From positions 1 to 64,000 of the IMG/VR virus record IMGVR_UViG_3300042471_000650: a stretch of 64,000 nucleotides of DNA; one strand, written 5' to 3'. This document shows, in pieces, positions 32,775 through 39,684 of the stretch (positions are counted from its first letter, which is position 1; each line of letters starts with the position of its first letter). The stretch comes from a virus. The notes under the pieces were generated by a model. That model searched no databases. It was not told where the DNA came from and was given only the letters and a program-made list of their open reading frames with translations. A program made the translations under genes and the position numbers.

Positions 32775-34253
32775 TCAGAAGGTGAATTTCGTCTGAATCA
32801 CACCACCAACATTGCTGGAAGCACCAGAGAATGCTTGGTTGTTGGAGACATAGAACAGTGCAGGAGTGACACTGATATTATCACTTACGCGATAACGATA
32901 GAACACTTCCCACATCGTTGCGTTTGCAGGGAGTCCTTGAGCATTTCCAGGTTGACCCACAGCAACACCAGCGGCATTACCCTTTGCAAAGACATCGCTC
33001 CACTGAAGACCTGCCATCCAAGTTTGGGAGTTGGTTGCGTTAGAAGGAGTCGAAGGACCAGCAACATAGTTCCAACCATAAGCAGCAGAAACAGAAGGAA
33101 CCCAACCACTCTGCAGAGGTTGCCAGTAAGCATTCAGAGCATAACCGTTAGAACCTTGATTTGAACCCAAAGTTCCAGAAGCACCATTCAGACCATTAAA
33201 GGTGCGAATACGAGTGCCTTGAGTGCCGTAACGATAACCGAAAGCAACACCCCAGTTAGGAGCACGATATCCAACTTGAGCAAGAGTATTCAGACCACCG
33301 GTGGAGTTGAATACGCCAGTTGAACTGTTATCACCGTCTTGTGCAACATAGTTGATACCCGCAACGATTCCACCCTTCTTACCAGGTTGAACATACTGAA
33401 TACCAAAACCTTGACCAGTTGCCTTGTTGTAGACACCAGGAGCACCAGCAACAGCAAAGAAGTCAAGAATATCCGACTTATAAGCAGTAGGAATCCACGC
33501 CATTTCGGTGTTACGAACCAGAGCACCAGCAGTCAGAGTTACACCTTTAGCAAGTGCAGGGAAACTGTAATACAGACGGTCAATAATTACACCATCAGCA
33601 GTGGTTTCTGCTTTGTCCAGTTTGAAGAGTGAAGACGAAGAACCGAAAGGTTGAGCACTGAAGTTACCACTACGCAGACGAGTGCGAAGCAGATCCTTAC
33701 CAGTGAACGATGTATCAAAGTTCAAACGAAGATCATAGTTGAAAGCAGTGTTTCCAACTTGAGTTCCGTTACGAAGATTTGCACCATTGACACCACCAAG
33801 AATGAAGTTTGCTTCACCCTTGAGTTTGGTAGTAGTAGAAAACTGCTGTGCTTCCAGAACACCAACTTTCTTTTCCAGACCATCAACACGACCACGAAGG
33901 ACAGCAAGTTCCGATTGGAATTCTGCCAGAAGACGCTTCAGTTCGTCAGTGGTTTCTGAAACACGGTCAAGGCAAGCATTCAGAAGTGCTGCTGCCTCAA
34001 AACGAGTCATTGCCTTTCCACCAACAAAGGTTCCGTTAGGGTAACCAGCAACACACCCATAACGCTCTACAAGGTTAGAAAGTGCCTGATATGCCCAATC
34101 AGTAGGTTGGACATCAGAGAATTGTGAAACACTTGTAACCTGACTCTCGGAGTATTGATTGACTGCCACCATATTCAGATCTGCGGCATTCGCAGCAACA
34201 GGAGCAACCATTCCCAGAGCAACAGGTGCAAGCATCAGTTGATTGAGTTTCAT
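32775..34253 (-). CDS. Cyanobacterial SLH-type outer-membrane porin
   Basis: The protein (492 residues from ATG 34253) has a signal peptide ('MKLNQLMLAPVALGMVAPVA', cut after 'ANAA'). Next comes an SLH domain ('FSDVQPTDWAYQALSNLVER', 'GYPNGTFVGGKAMTRFEAAA'), a coiled coil near 110-145 and an OprB-like beta-barrel ending in Phe ('GGVIQTKFTF'). This is the SomA/SomB plan of marine cyanobacterial porins. Several host porins respond to phosphate limitation, so pairing with pstS suggests a phosphate-uptake unit. A longer start at 34283 is possible. Confidence 0.88.
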   Translation of the reverse strand: MKLNQLMLAPVALGMVAPVAANAADLNMVAVNQYSESQVTSVSQFSDVQPTDWAYQALSNLVERYGCVAGYPNGTFVGGKAMTRFEAAALLNACLDRVSETTDELKRLLAEFQSELAVLRGRVDGLEKKVGVLEAQQFSTTTKLKGEANFILGGVNGANLRNGTQVGNTAFNYDLRLNFDTSFTGKDLLRTRLRSGNFSAQPFGSSSSLFKLDKAETTADGVIIDRLYYSFPALAKGVTLTAGALVRNTEMAWIPTAYKSDILDFFAVAGAPGVYNKATGQGFGIQYVQPGKKGGIVAGINYVAQDGDNSSTGVFNSTGGLNTLAQVGYRAPNWGVAFGYRYGTQGTRIRTFNGLNGASGTLGSNQGSNGYALNAYWQPLQSGWVPSVSAAYGWNYVAGPSTPSNATNSQTWMAGLQWSDVFAKGNAAGVAVGQPGNAQGLPANATMWEVFYRYRVSDNISVTPALFYVSNNQAFSGASSNVGGVIQTKFTF

Positions 34254-34330
34254 AAAAAATTTGTTTTTAGTACTAAACGACATATTGTGTGTTGTGCAAG
34301 TAGTTGAGGCACAATCACTTCACGGTATTT

Positions 34331-34359
34331 ATCTTAACATTTTCTTTGGGATCAGTCAA
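34331..34359 (-). promoter_or_regulatory. Promoter of porin gene
   Basis: TTGACT (34359-34354) and TAAGAT (34336-34331), 17-base spacer; the -10 overlaps GATAAATA, a late-like element. The leader to the porin ATG is about 70 bases. Confidence 0.7.
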
Positions 34360-34386
34360 GCCCTTTCGGTATTTACGATTCTTATA

Positions 34387-34458
34387 AGCGGATTAGGGGA
34401 TTCGAACCCCTGACGAACTGCTTGGAAGGCAGCCATTCTACCACTGAATTAAATCCGC
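34387..34458 (-). tRNA. tRNA-Gly (UCC)
   Basis: A 72-nt cloverleaf: acceptor GCGGATT/AATCCGC, anticodon loop CTTCCAA with anticodon UCC, T arm AGGGG-TTCGAAT-CCCCT. Confidence 0.93.
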
Positions 34459-34534
34459 AGATGTGGGAGATTGCTCTCCCAGCACACTTCCTTCACACAA
34501 GGATAATATAAGACATAATGAGTATTATGTCAAG

Positions 34535-34606
34535 AGCCCCCGATCTGATTTGAACAGACGGCCGGCGGTTTACAAAACCGCTGCTCTACCACTGAGCTAC
34601 AAGGGC
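34535..34606 (-). tRNA. tRNA-Thr (UGU)
   Basis: A 72-nt cloverleaf: acceptor GCCCTTG/CGGGGGC with two G-U pairs, anticodon arm GCGGT-TTTGTAA-ACCGC with anticodon UGU, T arm TCTG-TTCAAAT-CAGA. Confidence 0.92.
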
Positions 34607-34732
34607 AAATAGGTATCGAGTGCCCGACACCCGCAGAAGACACTTTCTGCAACTAGCGGGGGTGATCAAGTCCCCGACCTAATAAAAGTTAGGATTTAGC
34701 AAGGAAGACCCAGACATTTCCAGACCTTCCAA
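34607..34732 (-). other. Inter-tRNA spacer with hairpins
   Basis: No gene. On the minus strand CCTAA/TTAGG (34679-34694), GGGGA...TCACCCCC, and GCAGAAA/TTCTGC form local stems. They may be processing signals of the tRNA transcript or remains of a lost tRNA. Confidence 0.4.
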
Positions 34733-34805
34733 CTCCCCCACCTCGACTCGAACGAGGAACATCAAAGTTAACAGCTTTGCGCTCTGCCAATTGAGCTATA
34801 AGGGA
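34733..34805 (-). tRNA. tRNA-Asn (GUU)
   Basis: A 73-nt cloverleaf: acceptor TCCCTTA/TGGGGGA with G-U pairs, anticodon arm CAAAG-CTGTTAA-CTTTG with anticodon GUU, T arm CCTCG-TTCGAGT-CGAGG. Confidence 0.92.
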
Positions 34806-34826
34806 TTATTTTTTCCCTTTCGGGAA

Positions 34827-34899
34827 TGGAGAATAGGAGACTCGAACTCCTCACCCCCGCCGTGCAAAAGCGGTGCTCTACCAAATGAGCTAATTCCCC
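34827..34899 (-). tRNA. tRNA-Ala (UGC)
   Basis: A 73-nt cloverleaf: acceptor GGGGAAT/ATTCTCC, anticodon loop TTTGCAC with anticodon UGC, T arm AGGAG-TTCGAGT-CTCCT. Confidence 0.93.
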
Positions 34900-34959
34900 A
34901 GAAGGGTTAAGTGTGGTATGCCTCAAGGACATATCAGGGACTTAACCTCTGTCTTTTAT

Positions 34960-34988
34960 ATATTAGGGTATTTTCAAAAATTTGTCAA
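34960..34988 (-). promoter_or_regulatory. Promoter of tRNA cluster
   Basis: TTGACA (34988-34983) and TAATAT (34965-34960), 17-base spacer, 60 bases before tRNA-Ala. It probably drives Ala, Asn, Thr and Gly tRNAs together. Confidence 0.78.
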
Positions 34989-34992
34989 CCCC

Positions 34993-35463
34993 CTACTGAA
35001 ACAAATAGTCCTTCCATTCAGAAACTTTTGTTTTCTGAATATCAAGTATCACTCTACTAATTGGTGCTTGTGGAATACTCTTTAAGACCATATTAGTCTC
35101 TTTAAGAAGTTTATTTCCTTTTTTAAGATTACAAGATGTGCAACAAGCAACTAAATTATCCCAAGTATCTTGACCACCCTTTGAGCGGGGAATTATGTGG
35201 TCAATTGTAAGGTCATTTTTAGACCCACAATACTGACACTCATAATCATCCCGTTTATATATCAGTGCTCTCGTTGGGTAATCTGATCTTCCATAGGAAA
35301 ATGGAATTCTCACATAATTGACCAAACGAATAATTCTTTTTGTAATAAGTTTTGCTTTCTGTTTAAAAAGTAAAACAATTGCACGTTTCCAATTAGTGAA
35401 GTGTAGTGGCTCGTAAGAACTATTCAGAACCAGTATAGTTGAGTATGGTTCTACTAATTCCAT
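34993..35463 (-). CDS. HNH endonuclease (McrA-like)
   Basis: The 156-residue protein has the N-terminal extension typical of cyanobacterial HNH proteins ('ILVLNSSYEPLHFTNWKRAI'). A nuclease core follows near 75-120: 'CQYCGSKNDLTIDHIIPRSK', 'TWDNLVACCTSCN' and 'KKGNK'. All HNH residues are present. It sits next to the tRNA cluster, a common insertion place. It could be a homing nuclease or act on host DNA. It differs from the HNH gene at 5578-5949 by the long N-terminal part. Confidence 0.8.
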   Translation of the reverse strand: MELVEPYSTILVLNSSYEPLHFTNWKRAIVLLFKQKAKLITKRIIRLVNYVRIPFSYGRSDYPTRALIYKRDDYECQYCGSKNDLTIDHIIPRSKGGQDTWDNLVACCTSCNLKKGNKLLKETNMVLKSIPQAPISRVILDIQKTKVSEWKDYLFQ

Positions 35464-35515
35464 TTTCCTATCACACCTCTTGTTTCTATTTAGATGGCAC
35501 TTTTTAAAGGTTAAA

Positions 35516-35589
35516 CGTCTTGGGAGGGACTCGAACCCCCGACCAATTCATTAGAAGTGAATGGCTCTATCCATCTGAGCTACCAAGAC
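35516..35589 (-). tRNA. tRNA-Arg (UCU)
   Basis: A 74-nt cloverleaf: acceptor GTCTTGG/CCAAGAC, anticodon arm ATTCA-CTTCTAA-TGAAT with anticodon UCU, T arm GGGGG-TTCGAGT-CCCTC. Confidence 0.94.
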
Positions 35590-35664
35590 ATAAAGTAGGT
35601 TCCTATCGCCGCCATTCCTGAACCTACTGAAGGGGAATGTCGCAGTTGATCTCTCAACCCCCAT

Positions 35665-35693
35665 ATTATAAGGTATTGAGAGTCGCTCGTCAA
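35665..35693 (-). promoter_or_regulatory. Promoter of tRNA-Arg and HNH gene
   Basis: TTGACG (35693-35688) and TATAAT (35670-35665), 17-base spacer. The leader before the tRNA can fold a GTAGGTTC/GAACCTAC stem. The -35 box lies inside the end of the 62-residue gene. Confidence 0.85.
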
Positions 35694-35878
35694 GCCTTTG
35701 CTTCCTTACGGGCGTTCTTTTCTTCAGTGATTTCGGTTCTACGGGTCTTGACCAGTTTGGCGACTTCCTGAAGTGCTTTACGAGCACGGGTGCCTGCTGC
35801 ATTGTTTCCAGCAGCAAACTTTTCATCTTCTACTTTCCAAGCTTCAACAGCATTCAGTAGTTCTTGTGATACAGACAT
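35690..35878 (-). CDS. Small basic DNA-binding-like protein (62 aa)
   Basis: The protein starts 'MSVSQELLNAVEAWKVEDEK' and has 'AGTRARKALQEVAKLVKTRR' followed by a Lys/Ala/Glu-rich tail. It resembles the histone H1-like small proteins of cyanobacteria and their phages. The ATG at 35878 is chosen because GGAG lies six bases before it. A nucleoid or capsid-DNA role is possible. Confidence 0.6.
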   Translation of the reverse strand: MSVSQELLNAVEAWKVEDEKFAAGNNAAGTRARKALQEVAKLVKTRRTEITEEKNARKEAKA

Positions 35879-35911
35879 AATCATCTCCAAAAATAAGGTA
35901 TGTTTATATAG

Positions 35912-36319
35912 TTAATTTTTAGGGCAATCTTCAACCCAAGAAGCACAGATTCTCATTTCTCCACCCAAAAGTTTTGATTCTCCTGTTTGAAGAGTTGGAT
36001 CAATTGGTTTTTCGGAATATCTTGGTCGATACTTTTGATCCGCTTCTCTAATAATTCTACCATACTCTGGTGTTACATCACGAATTGCTCTGTCTACATC
36101 TCTTACAATTCTACGATTCAGTTTTTCAGGATCTTTAAGTATAAACTCATTAAGGATAGTTTGTGGGAAATATTTTCTTTGAATTTCGTCCAGTAAGTCC
36201 CAAAGTCCATTTTTAGATACTCCAGTGCATTGTGAGAGTGCTGCAATAATAGAAGATAATACAATTCCTATAATTGCATATTGTTTTATATCTGGTTTCT
36301 TTTTACCAAACTTAAACAT
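35912..36319 (-). CDS. Membrane-anchored hypothetical protein
   Basis: The protein from ATG 36319 (135 residues) starts 'MFKFGKKKPDIKQYAIIGIV' with one N-terminal membrane helix, then a charged soluble region ending 'CASWVEDCPKN'. An earlier ATG at 36334 sits inside a terminator-like hairpin and is less likely. It lies next to the lysis genes, so a spanin-like or envelope role is possible but unproven. Confidence 0.5.
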   Translation of the reverse strand: MFKFGKKKPDIKQYAIIGIVLSSIIAALSQCTGVSKNGLWDLLDEIQRKYFPQTILNEFILKDPEKLNRRIVRDVDRAIRDVTPEYGRIIREADQKYRPRYSEKPIDPTLQTGESKLLGGEMRICASWVEDCPKN

Positions 36320-36324
36320 AAGAA

Positions 36325-36346
36325 AGGGGAGCATTAAACTCCCCTT
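36325..36346 (-). terminator. Terminator-like hairpin after tail lysozyme
   Basis: AGGGGAG and CTCCCCT pair around TTTAATG, followed by TTCTT. The T-run is broken, so termination may be partial, leaving read-through into the next gene. Confidence 0.55.
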
Positions 36347-36351
36347 ATATA

Positions 36352-36999
36352 TTAAACTTCTACCTTGATCAGACGGGATGCATAATCATAAGCATAAGAT
36401 GTACGAGCACCATGATGCCCCCATCCAATCCAACTATACGCATAGTCCATATAACGATTGATAGACTTACCAGGAGTTTTCATCCTACTTTCAATCTCTT
36501 TCCATTGGACTTCATTCGTAAGATAACGAAGTTGCGTGTGAAGTGCTGATGGTGAACCACCAAACCTCTTTGCAAAATCACCCAATCCATAATAACGATT
36601 GGCAGATGTCCATTGAATCAGTCCGTAACCGCCACCGCAGTTACTCCAACTGGTTCTGCTACCACCTTCACAAATGTTAGGAATAAAAGTTGATTCCTGA
36701 CGAATATTGCCCATAATGGTAGCAAGGGCGTTTCTGTCTTTAATACCACGTTCCTGGAAGTATGCCAGGGTAGCATTCTCATGTTCATTACACCCTTTAC
36801 AAATTAACCTTGTCTCTTTAGGTTTTTCGGGAGCAACCTCGCGGATTGCTGTCTTTGATGTAGGCTCCTCTTGAACAATTGCGAAGGGTGGTTTTGGAGG
36901 ACCACTCACAGGTGGAGGAGGAAACACTGAAGGCAGTGATGCCGTTGTGGTTGTAACCGTTGCCAGAAGAGGCAGGGTTACTGTAAAGAAATTTTGCAT
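36352..36999 (-). CDS. Tail-lysozyme-type muralytic enzyme
   Basis: The 215-residue protein starts with a hydrophobic, signal-like segment (1-25) and a Pro-rich linker (26-60). Residues 75-210 match the phage tail lysozyme domain: 'ALATIMGNIRQESTFIPNIC' with the catalytic Glu, then 'GGGYGLIQWTSANRYYGLGD' and 'WIGWGHHGARTSYAYDYA'. It cuts peptidoglycan. Its place next to a second lysozyme and a peptidase makes a lysis role likely, but a virion role is possible. Confidence 0.8.
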   Translation of the reverse strand: MQNFFTVTLPLLATVTTTTASLPSVFPPPPVSGPPKPPFAIVQEEPTSKTAIREVAPEKPKETRLICKGCNEHENATLAYFQERGIKDRNALATIMGNIRQESTFIPNICEGGSRTSWSNCGGGYGLIQWTSANRYYGLGDFAKRFGGSPSALHTQLRYLTNEVQWKEIESRMKTPGKSINRYMDYAYSWIGWGHHGARTSYAYDYASRLIKVEV

Positions 37000-37128
37000 T
37001 TAAATTAATTGAACTCTACATCCGTATAGAAGGGGGGTCCACCTTTTTCTCAAAAGGCACCTTCCACGGCTCTGGGTGTCACGGTCAAAGACTCATAAAA
37101 AGAAACCCTGCTCATAACAGGGATTTTA
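37000..37128 (-). promoter_or_regulatory. Structured leader of tail lysozyme gene
   Basis: A transcript from the promoter at 37130-37158 would meet a CCCTG/CAGGG hairpin with T-rich tail (37097-37122) within a few bases. It then meets a CCTTTT-GAGA-AAAAGG stem (37047-37062) flanked by GGT/ACC. The early hairpin could attenuate transcription. I cannot assign a known riboswitch. Confidence 0.45.
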
Positions 37129-37129
37129 C

Positions 37130-37158
37130 ATAATAAGTTAATATTTAGGATTTGTCAA
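37130..37158 (-). promoter_or_regulatory. Promoter of tail lysozyme gene
   Basis: TTGACA (37158-37153) and TATTAT (37135-37130), 17-base spacer, about 130 bases before the ATG. Confidence 0.78.
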
Positions 37159-37181
37159 GTATGACAGTTTGTAAAGTGGCA

Positions 37182-37189
37182 CATAAATA
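37182..37189 (+). promoter_or_regulatory. Late-like promoter (CATAAATA) of plus-strand genes
   Basis: CATAAATA differs by one base from the late consensus and lies 21 bases before the first plus-strand ATG at 37211. Confidence 0.5.
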
Positions 37190-37210
37190 AATTGTTATGC
37201 CTCTACACCA

Positions 37211-37315
37211 ATGGCAAAATCACCAAATAAAGGCAAGAAAGGATCTGCTGGCAGTAAGCAGAATCAAGGTAATGCGACTGCGAAAAAAGCAAAGAACGGT
37301 GGCAAGAAAAAGTGA
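37211..37315 (+). CDS. Small Lys/Gly-rich protein (34 aa)
   Basis: The frame starts 'MAKSPNKGKKGSAGSKQNQG' and ends 'KAKNGGKKK'. It has no hydrophobic residues to speak of and is strongly basic, so it is likely to bind nucleic acid or capsid DNA. It is followed after six bases by the next gene, with GAGG between. Confidence 0.6.
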   Translation: MAKSPNKGKKGSAGSKQNQGNATAKKAKNGGKKK

Positions 37316-37321
37316 GGTCAT

Positions 37322-37513
37322 ATGCCACGAGAGTGGAATACACCAAAGCGTGAGCCTTGGAATGCCCCCATCCATCAGATTTTAAAAGCAATTGATAATC
37401 ACACTCACGAATACTTCATGAGTGGTAATACTTGGCACCTAGAAAAAGCAGAGATATTAAGAAAATATGTTAGTGAATTAAAAACCTGGATTCATCAGCA
37501 AGAGGAAAAATGA
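37322..37513 (+). CDS. Conserved hypothetical protein (63 aa)
   Basis: The protein starts 'MPREWNTPKREPWNAPIHQI' and ends 'SELKTWIHQQEEK'. It appears helical. GAGG lies seven bases before the ATG. It overlaps the next gene by four bases. Function unknown. Confidence 0.6.
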   Translation: MPREWNTPKREPWNAPIHQILKAIDNHTHEYFMSGNTWHLEKAEILRKYVSELKTWIHQQEEK

Positions 37514-37749
37514 AACTCAATCTCACCAAACTAATTTTTATAGTTTGTTTTTCTGCGATTGGGTTTGTCAGTATCAATTTTATTGCTTGTAACTTTATGA
37601 TTCCAGGAACAATCAATAGAGCAAACGTAAAAGGAGAATTGAAAAATCCTCCCCCTTTAGATTGCAAAGAATCTGAAAGAAGAGGATATGAAACACTTTT
37701 AACGATATTAACTACTGTGATTGCATTAAGAACTAAAGTGGAAGATTAA
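37510..37749 (+). CDS. Small membrane or lipoprotein-like protein (79 aa)
   Basis: The protein starts 'MKLNLTKLIFIVCFSAIGFV' followed by 'FIACNFMIPG', a hydrophobic segment ending in a lipobox-like I-A-C. The rest is polar. Size, possible lipobox and location beside the lysis genes fit an outer-membrane spanin, but this is inference. It ends convergently with the GH24 lysozyme, overlapping four bases. Confidence 0.5.
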   Translation: MKLNLTKLIFIVCFSAIGFVSINFIACNFMIPGTINRANVKGELKNPPPLDCKESERRGYETLLTILTTVIALRTKVED

Positions 37750-38210
37750 GACATCCAAAGTTTTCCTTCAGCAATTCTTCTTCTTCGTAGTCCTGCTTCT
37801 ACTTTTGTGCCAGGATTACGATACAATTCTAGAGTCGCAGGAATACCTTTCCAATCTCTTTCTCTCAACTTTCTGGAGATCGTATTGAATCCAGGAGCAC
37901 CATAAAAATCAGCGCCAAGATTATAACTGAAAGAAAGCAGTGCTCCTTTTTGTTTGTCATTCATTTCACTCCAATAAGGAATCTTCGTTAATTTTGGAAG
38001 AAAACGATTGAGTATATCGTGCTCTAATAAACGATCAGCATAGTCTTGAGTAATAACTCTATCTCTCTTGAATGGAGTGTAGTCAAAGTCCCGAGTACTT
38101 CCCCAACCGATTGTGATTGGAAGTCCTCCAGTTAATGGATCTGGATATGCTTTTAGATGACACCCCTCAAACTCTTTAATTAATTTAATTCCGGGTGCTG
38201 GAATTTTCAT
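37746..38210 (-). CDS. GH24 lysozyme (endolysin)
   Basis: The 154-residue protein matches phage GH24 lysozymes: catalytic Glu in 'LIKEFEGCHLKAYPDPLTGG' near 10-29, 'PITIGWGSTRDF' with the catalytic Thr near 33, and 'KQKGALLSFSYNLGADFY' near 87-104. The length is close to T4 lysozyme. It lacks a signal peptide, so it should need a holin to reach the wall. It overlaps the peptidase gene upstream by four bases. Confidence 0.9.
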   Translation of the reverse strand: MKIPAPGIKLIKEFEGCHLKAYPDPLTGGLPITIGWGSTRDFDYTPFKRDRVITQDYADRLLEHDILNRFLPKLTKIPYWSEMNDKQKGALLSFSYNLGADFYGAPGFNTISRKLRERDWKGIPATLELYRNPGTKVEAGLRRRRIAEGKLWMS

Positions 38211-38908
38211 TGCTTTTTTGCGTCAAAGATTCTCCCCCAACCATCATTACCTTTAGGGCACCAGCGGCGAACTAAATCTGAACGCTTATAGACGACACCC
38301 TTACCATTTGTGACTGGACCAGTGTATCCATCATTCAGAGAACCATAAGGATCATTAATCACATAATCTTCTCCTCTTTTACCAATGACTACACATATGT
38401 GCCCACCAGTAGGTGCAGATAGAGAACCGCGATGAAGAATCCCGATACATACAGGTCTACCAGCGGCAAGCTCCCTATCAAGGTTAGCAAAAGAAAGATT
38501 GTAACTAAACTGTGACTTAATACCATAAGACGCAAGAACTTTGGTTTGAACCGTGTGATCTGTCGTGTCACCAATTGCGAAAACCTTGCGAATATATGCA
38601 TCATCGCCCTTTGGTCCAGAAAGTGTGCCTGGTTTAAAGTATTCTAATACCATTGCACAAGAAGATGAATTACAGGTTCTGTTCGCATCTCTGTAATTAT
38701 CTGTCTGTGGATAAAAAGGAACGTCAAGAACGCCAGGAGTCTTTGGTGCTTCTACTTTGGATCTAAAAATTCTCACCCAATTTGCATCATCATCCATTAA
38801 GTCTTCTGCTTTTGCCAGAAGATCCTTTTCAAGTTGCTCTACTGCCGCAACGTGCTTTGGATTCTTCTCATCATAAAATCTAAAGAAGTTATGAAGATCG
38901 ATTTGCAT
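38207..38908 (-). CDS. C39-like cysteine peptidase
   Basis: The 233-residue protein has a papain-like core: 'DVPFYPQTDN' near 62, catalytic Cys in 'RTCNSSSCAMVLEYF' near 78-92, catalytic His in 'GGHICVVIGKRG' near 168-179 and Asp/Asn in 'VINDPYGSLND' near 183-193. This is the Peptidase_C39_2 layout. It may cut peptide cross-bridges of the cell wall or process a phage protein. It is coupled to the lysozyme gene. Confidence 0.8.
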   Translation of the reverse strand: MQIDLHNFFRFYDEKNPKHVAAVEQLEKDLLAKAEDLMDDDANWVRIFRSKVEAPKTPGVLDVPFYPQTDNYRDANRTCNSSSCAMVLEYFKPGTLSGPKGDDAYIRKVFAIGDTTDHTVQTKVLASYGIKSQFSYNLSFANLDRELAAGRPVCIGILHRGSLSAPTGGHICVVIGKRGEDYVINDPYGSLNDGYTGPVTNGKGVVYKRSDLVRRWCPKGNDGWGRIFDAKKQ

Positions 38909-38909
38909 T

Positions 38910-39086
38910 TTATTCTCCGATATATTCTAATGAAAAAATATCATGCTCTGGAATATCAGGATTCAACCATTCACTAAACTCAGATTGAATTGAATGTGCA
39001 TCTTCTAGATCTTTTTCACTCAAATAATGAATACGATCAATTGCCCAATCATGAGAAGTTTTGAGGGTTTGTTCCAAAGTCACCAT
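38910..39086 (-). CDS. Small hypothetical protein (58 aa)
   Basis: The start at 39086 ('MVTLEQTLKTSHDWAIDRIH') is used; the longer frame to 39284 would run through the opposite-strand gene. The protein is acidic and helical and ends 'FSLEYIGE', with its stop one base before the peptidase start. Function unknown. Confidence 0.55.
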   Translation of the reverse strand: MVTLEQTLKTSHDWAIDRIHYLSEKDLEDAHSIQSEFSEWLNPDIPEHDIFSLEYIGE

Positions 39087-39170
39087 AGTATTTAGAGTTT
39101 GATGGGTTTTTTTAAGTCTATCACTTTTAGGTATGAAAGGCAAGTCTAAATAGGAAAATAAGGTATGCTT

Positions 39171-39596
39171 ATGAATTGGCAATATAATGGTGAGGTCTTT
39201 ACTGAAGTTCCCAAAGGAATGGAAGGATTTGTTTACATAATTACGAATCTTACGAACAATAAAAAATACATTGGTAAAAAACATTTTTGGACAAGGCAGA
39301 AAGATAGAAAAACTGGACGTAGAAAAACTTTAGAAAGTGATTGGAAAAATTACTTTGGTTCTTGTGATGAATTAAATGAGGACGTTAAGACTTTGGGTAA
39401 AGAACACTTTCTTCGTGAAATCCTATATCTTTGTCCTCATAAGAAGTCAATGAGTTATTATGAAACCTATGAACAGTTTAAAAGAAATGTTTTATTAAGT
39501 GAAGACTATTATAATACAAATATTGGCGGTACTTTTTATATGAGTGAGTCTGAAAGAATTTATGGTGCGGTCCTTAAGAGCTCAAAGTATTATTAA
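39171..39596 (+). CDS. GIY-YIG-type nuclease-like protein
   Basis: The protein (141 residues) has a GIY-YIG-like opening, 'GFVYIITNLTNNKKYIGKKH' near residues 18-37, with the paired Tyr strands, followed by 'RRKTLESDWKNYFGSCDELN' and a Glu in 'EHFLREILYL'. Related genes occur in most T4-like cyanophages. ATG 39171 is favoured over 39165 because AAGG lies seven bases before it. It may be a homing or repair nuclease. It is on the strand opposite to its neighbours. Confidence 0.7.
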   Translation: MNWQYNGEVFTEVPKGMEGFVYIITNLTNNKKYIGKKHFWTRQKDRKTGRRKTLESDWKNYFGSCDELNEDVKTLGKEHFLREILYLCPHKKSMSYYETYEQFKRNVLLSEDYYNTNIGGTFYMSESERIYGAVLKSSKYY

Positions 39597-39635
39597 ATAT
39601 AACTTATCTTCAACGGAGACAAACCTAGTCTAGCA

Positions 39636-39668
39636 ATAAAAAAGCACCCTGTCAAGAGGGTGCTTTGA
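39636..39668 (-). terminator. Bidirectional-type terminator
   Basis: AAAGCACCCT and AGGGTGCTTT form a ten-base stem; on the minus strand T6 follows. It ends the 39685-40824 gene and could also stop the plus-strand gene. Confidence 0.85.
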
Positions 39669-39684
39669 ATTATGTTAGGATTTA

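Noticed and set aside
32885-33959. Several plus- and minus-strand frames across the porin gene
   Set aside because: They are shadows of the porin coding frame, with low-complexity translations and no start context.
34607-34732. A degenerate tRNA between tRNA-Thr and tRNA-Asn
   Set aside because: Local stems are present but no full cloverleaf with a T-loop could be drawn.
35551-35826. A 91-codon minus-strand frame
   Set aside because: It covers tRNA-Arg and its promoter and is in another frame of the 62-residue gene.
38910-39284. Extended 124-codon version of the small gene
   Set aside because: The extra 66 codons lie opposite the start of the GIY-YIG gene and look unlike a protein; the start at 39086 is sufficient.
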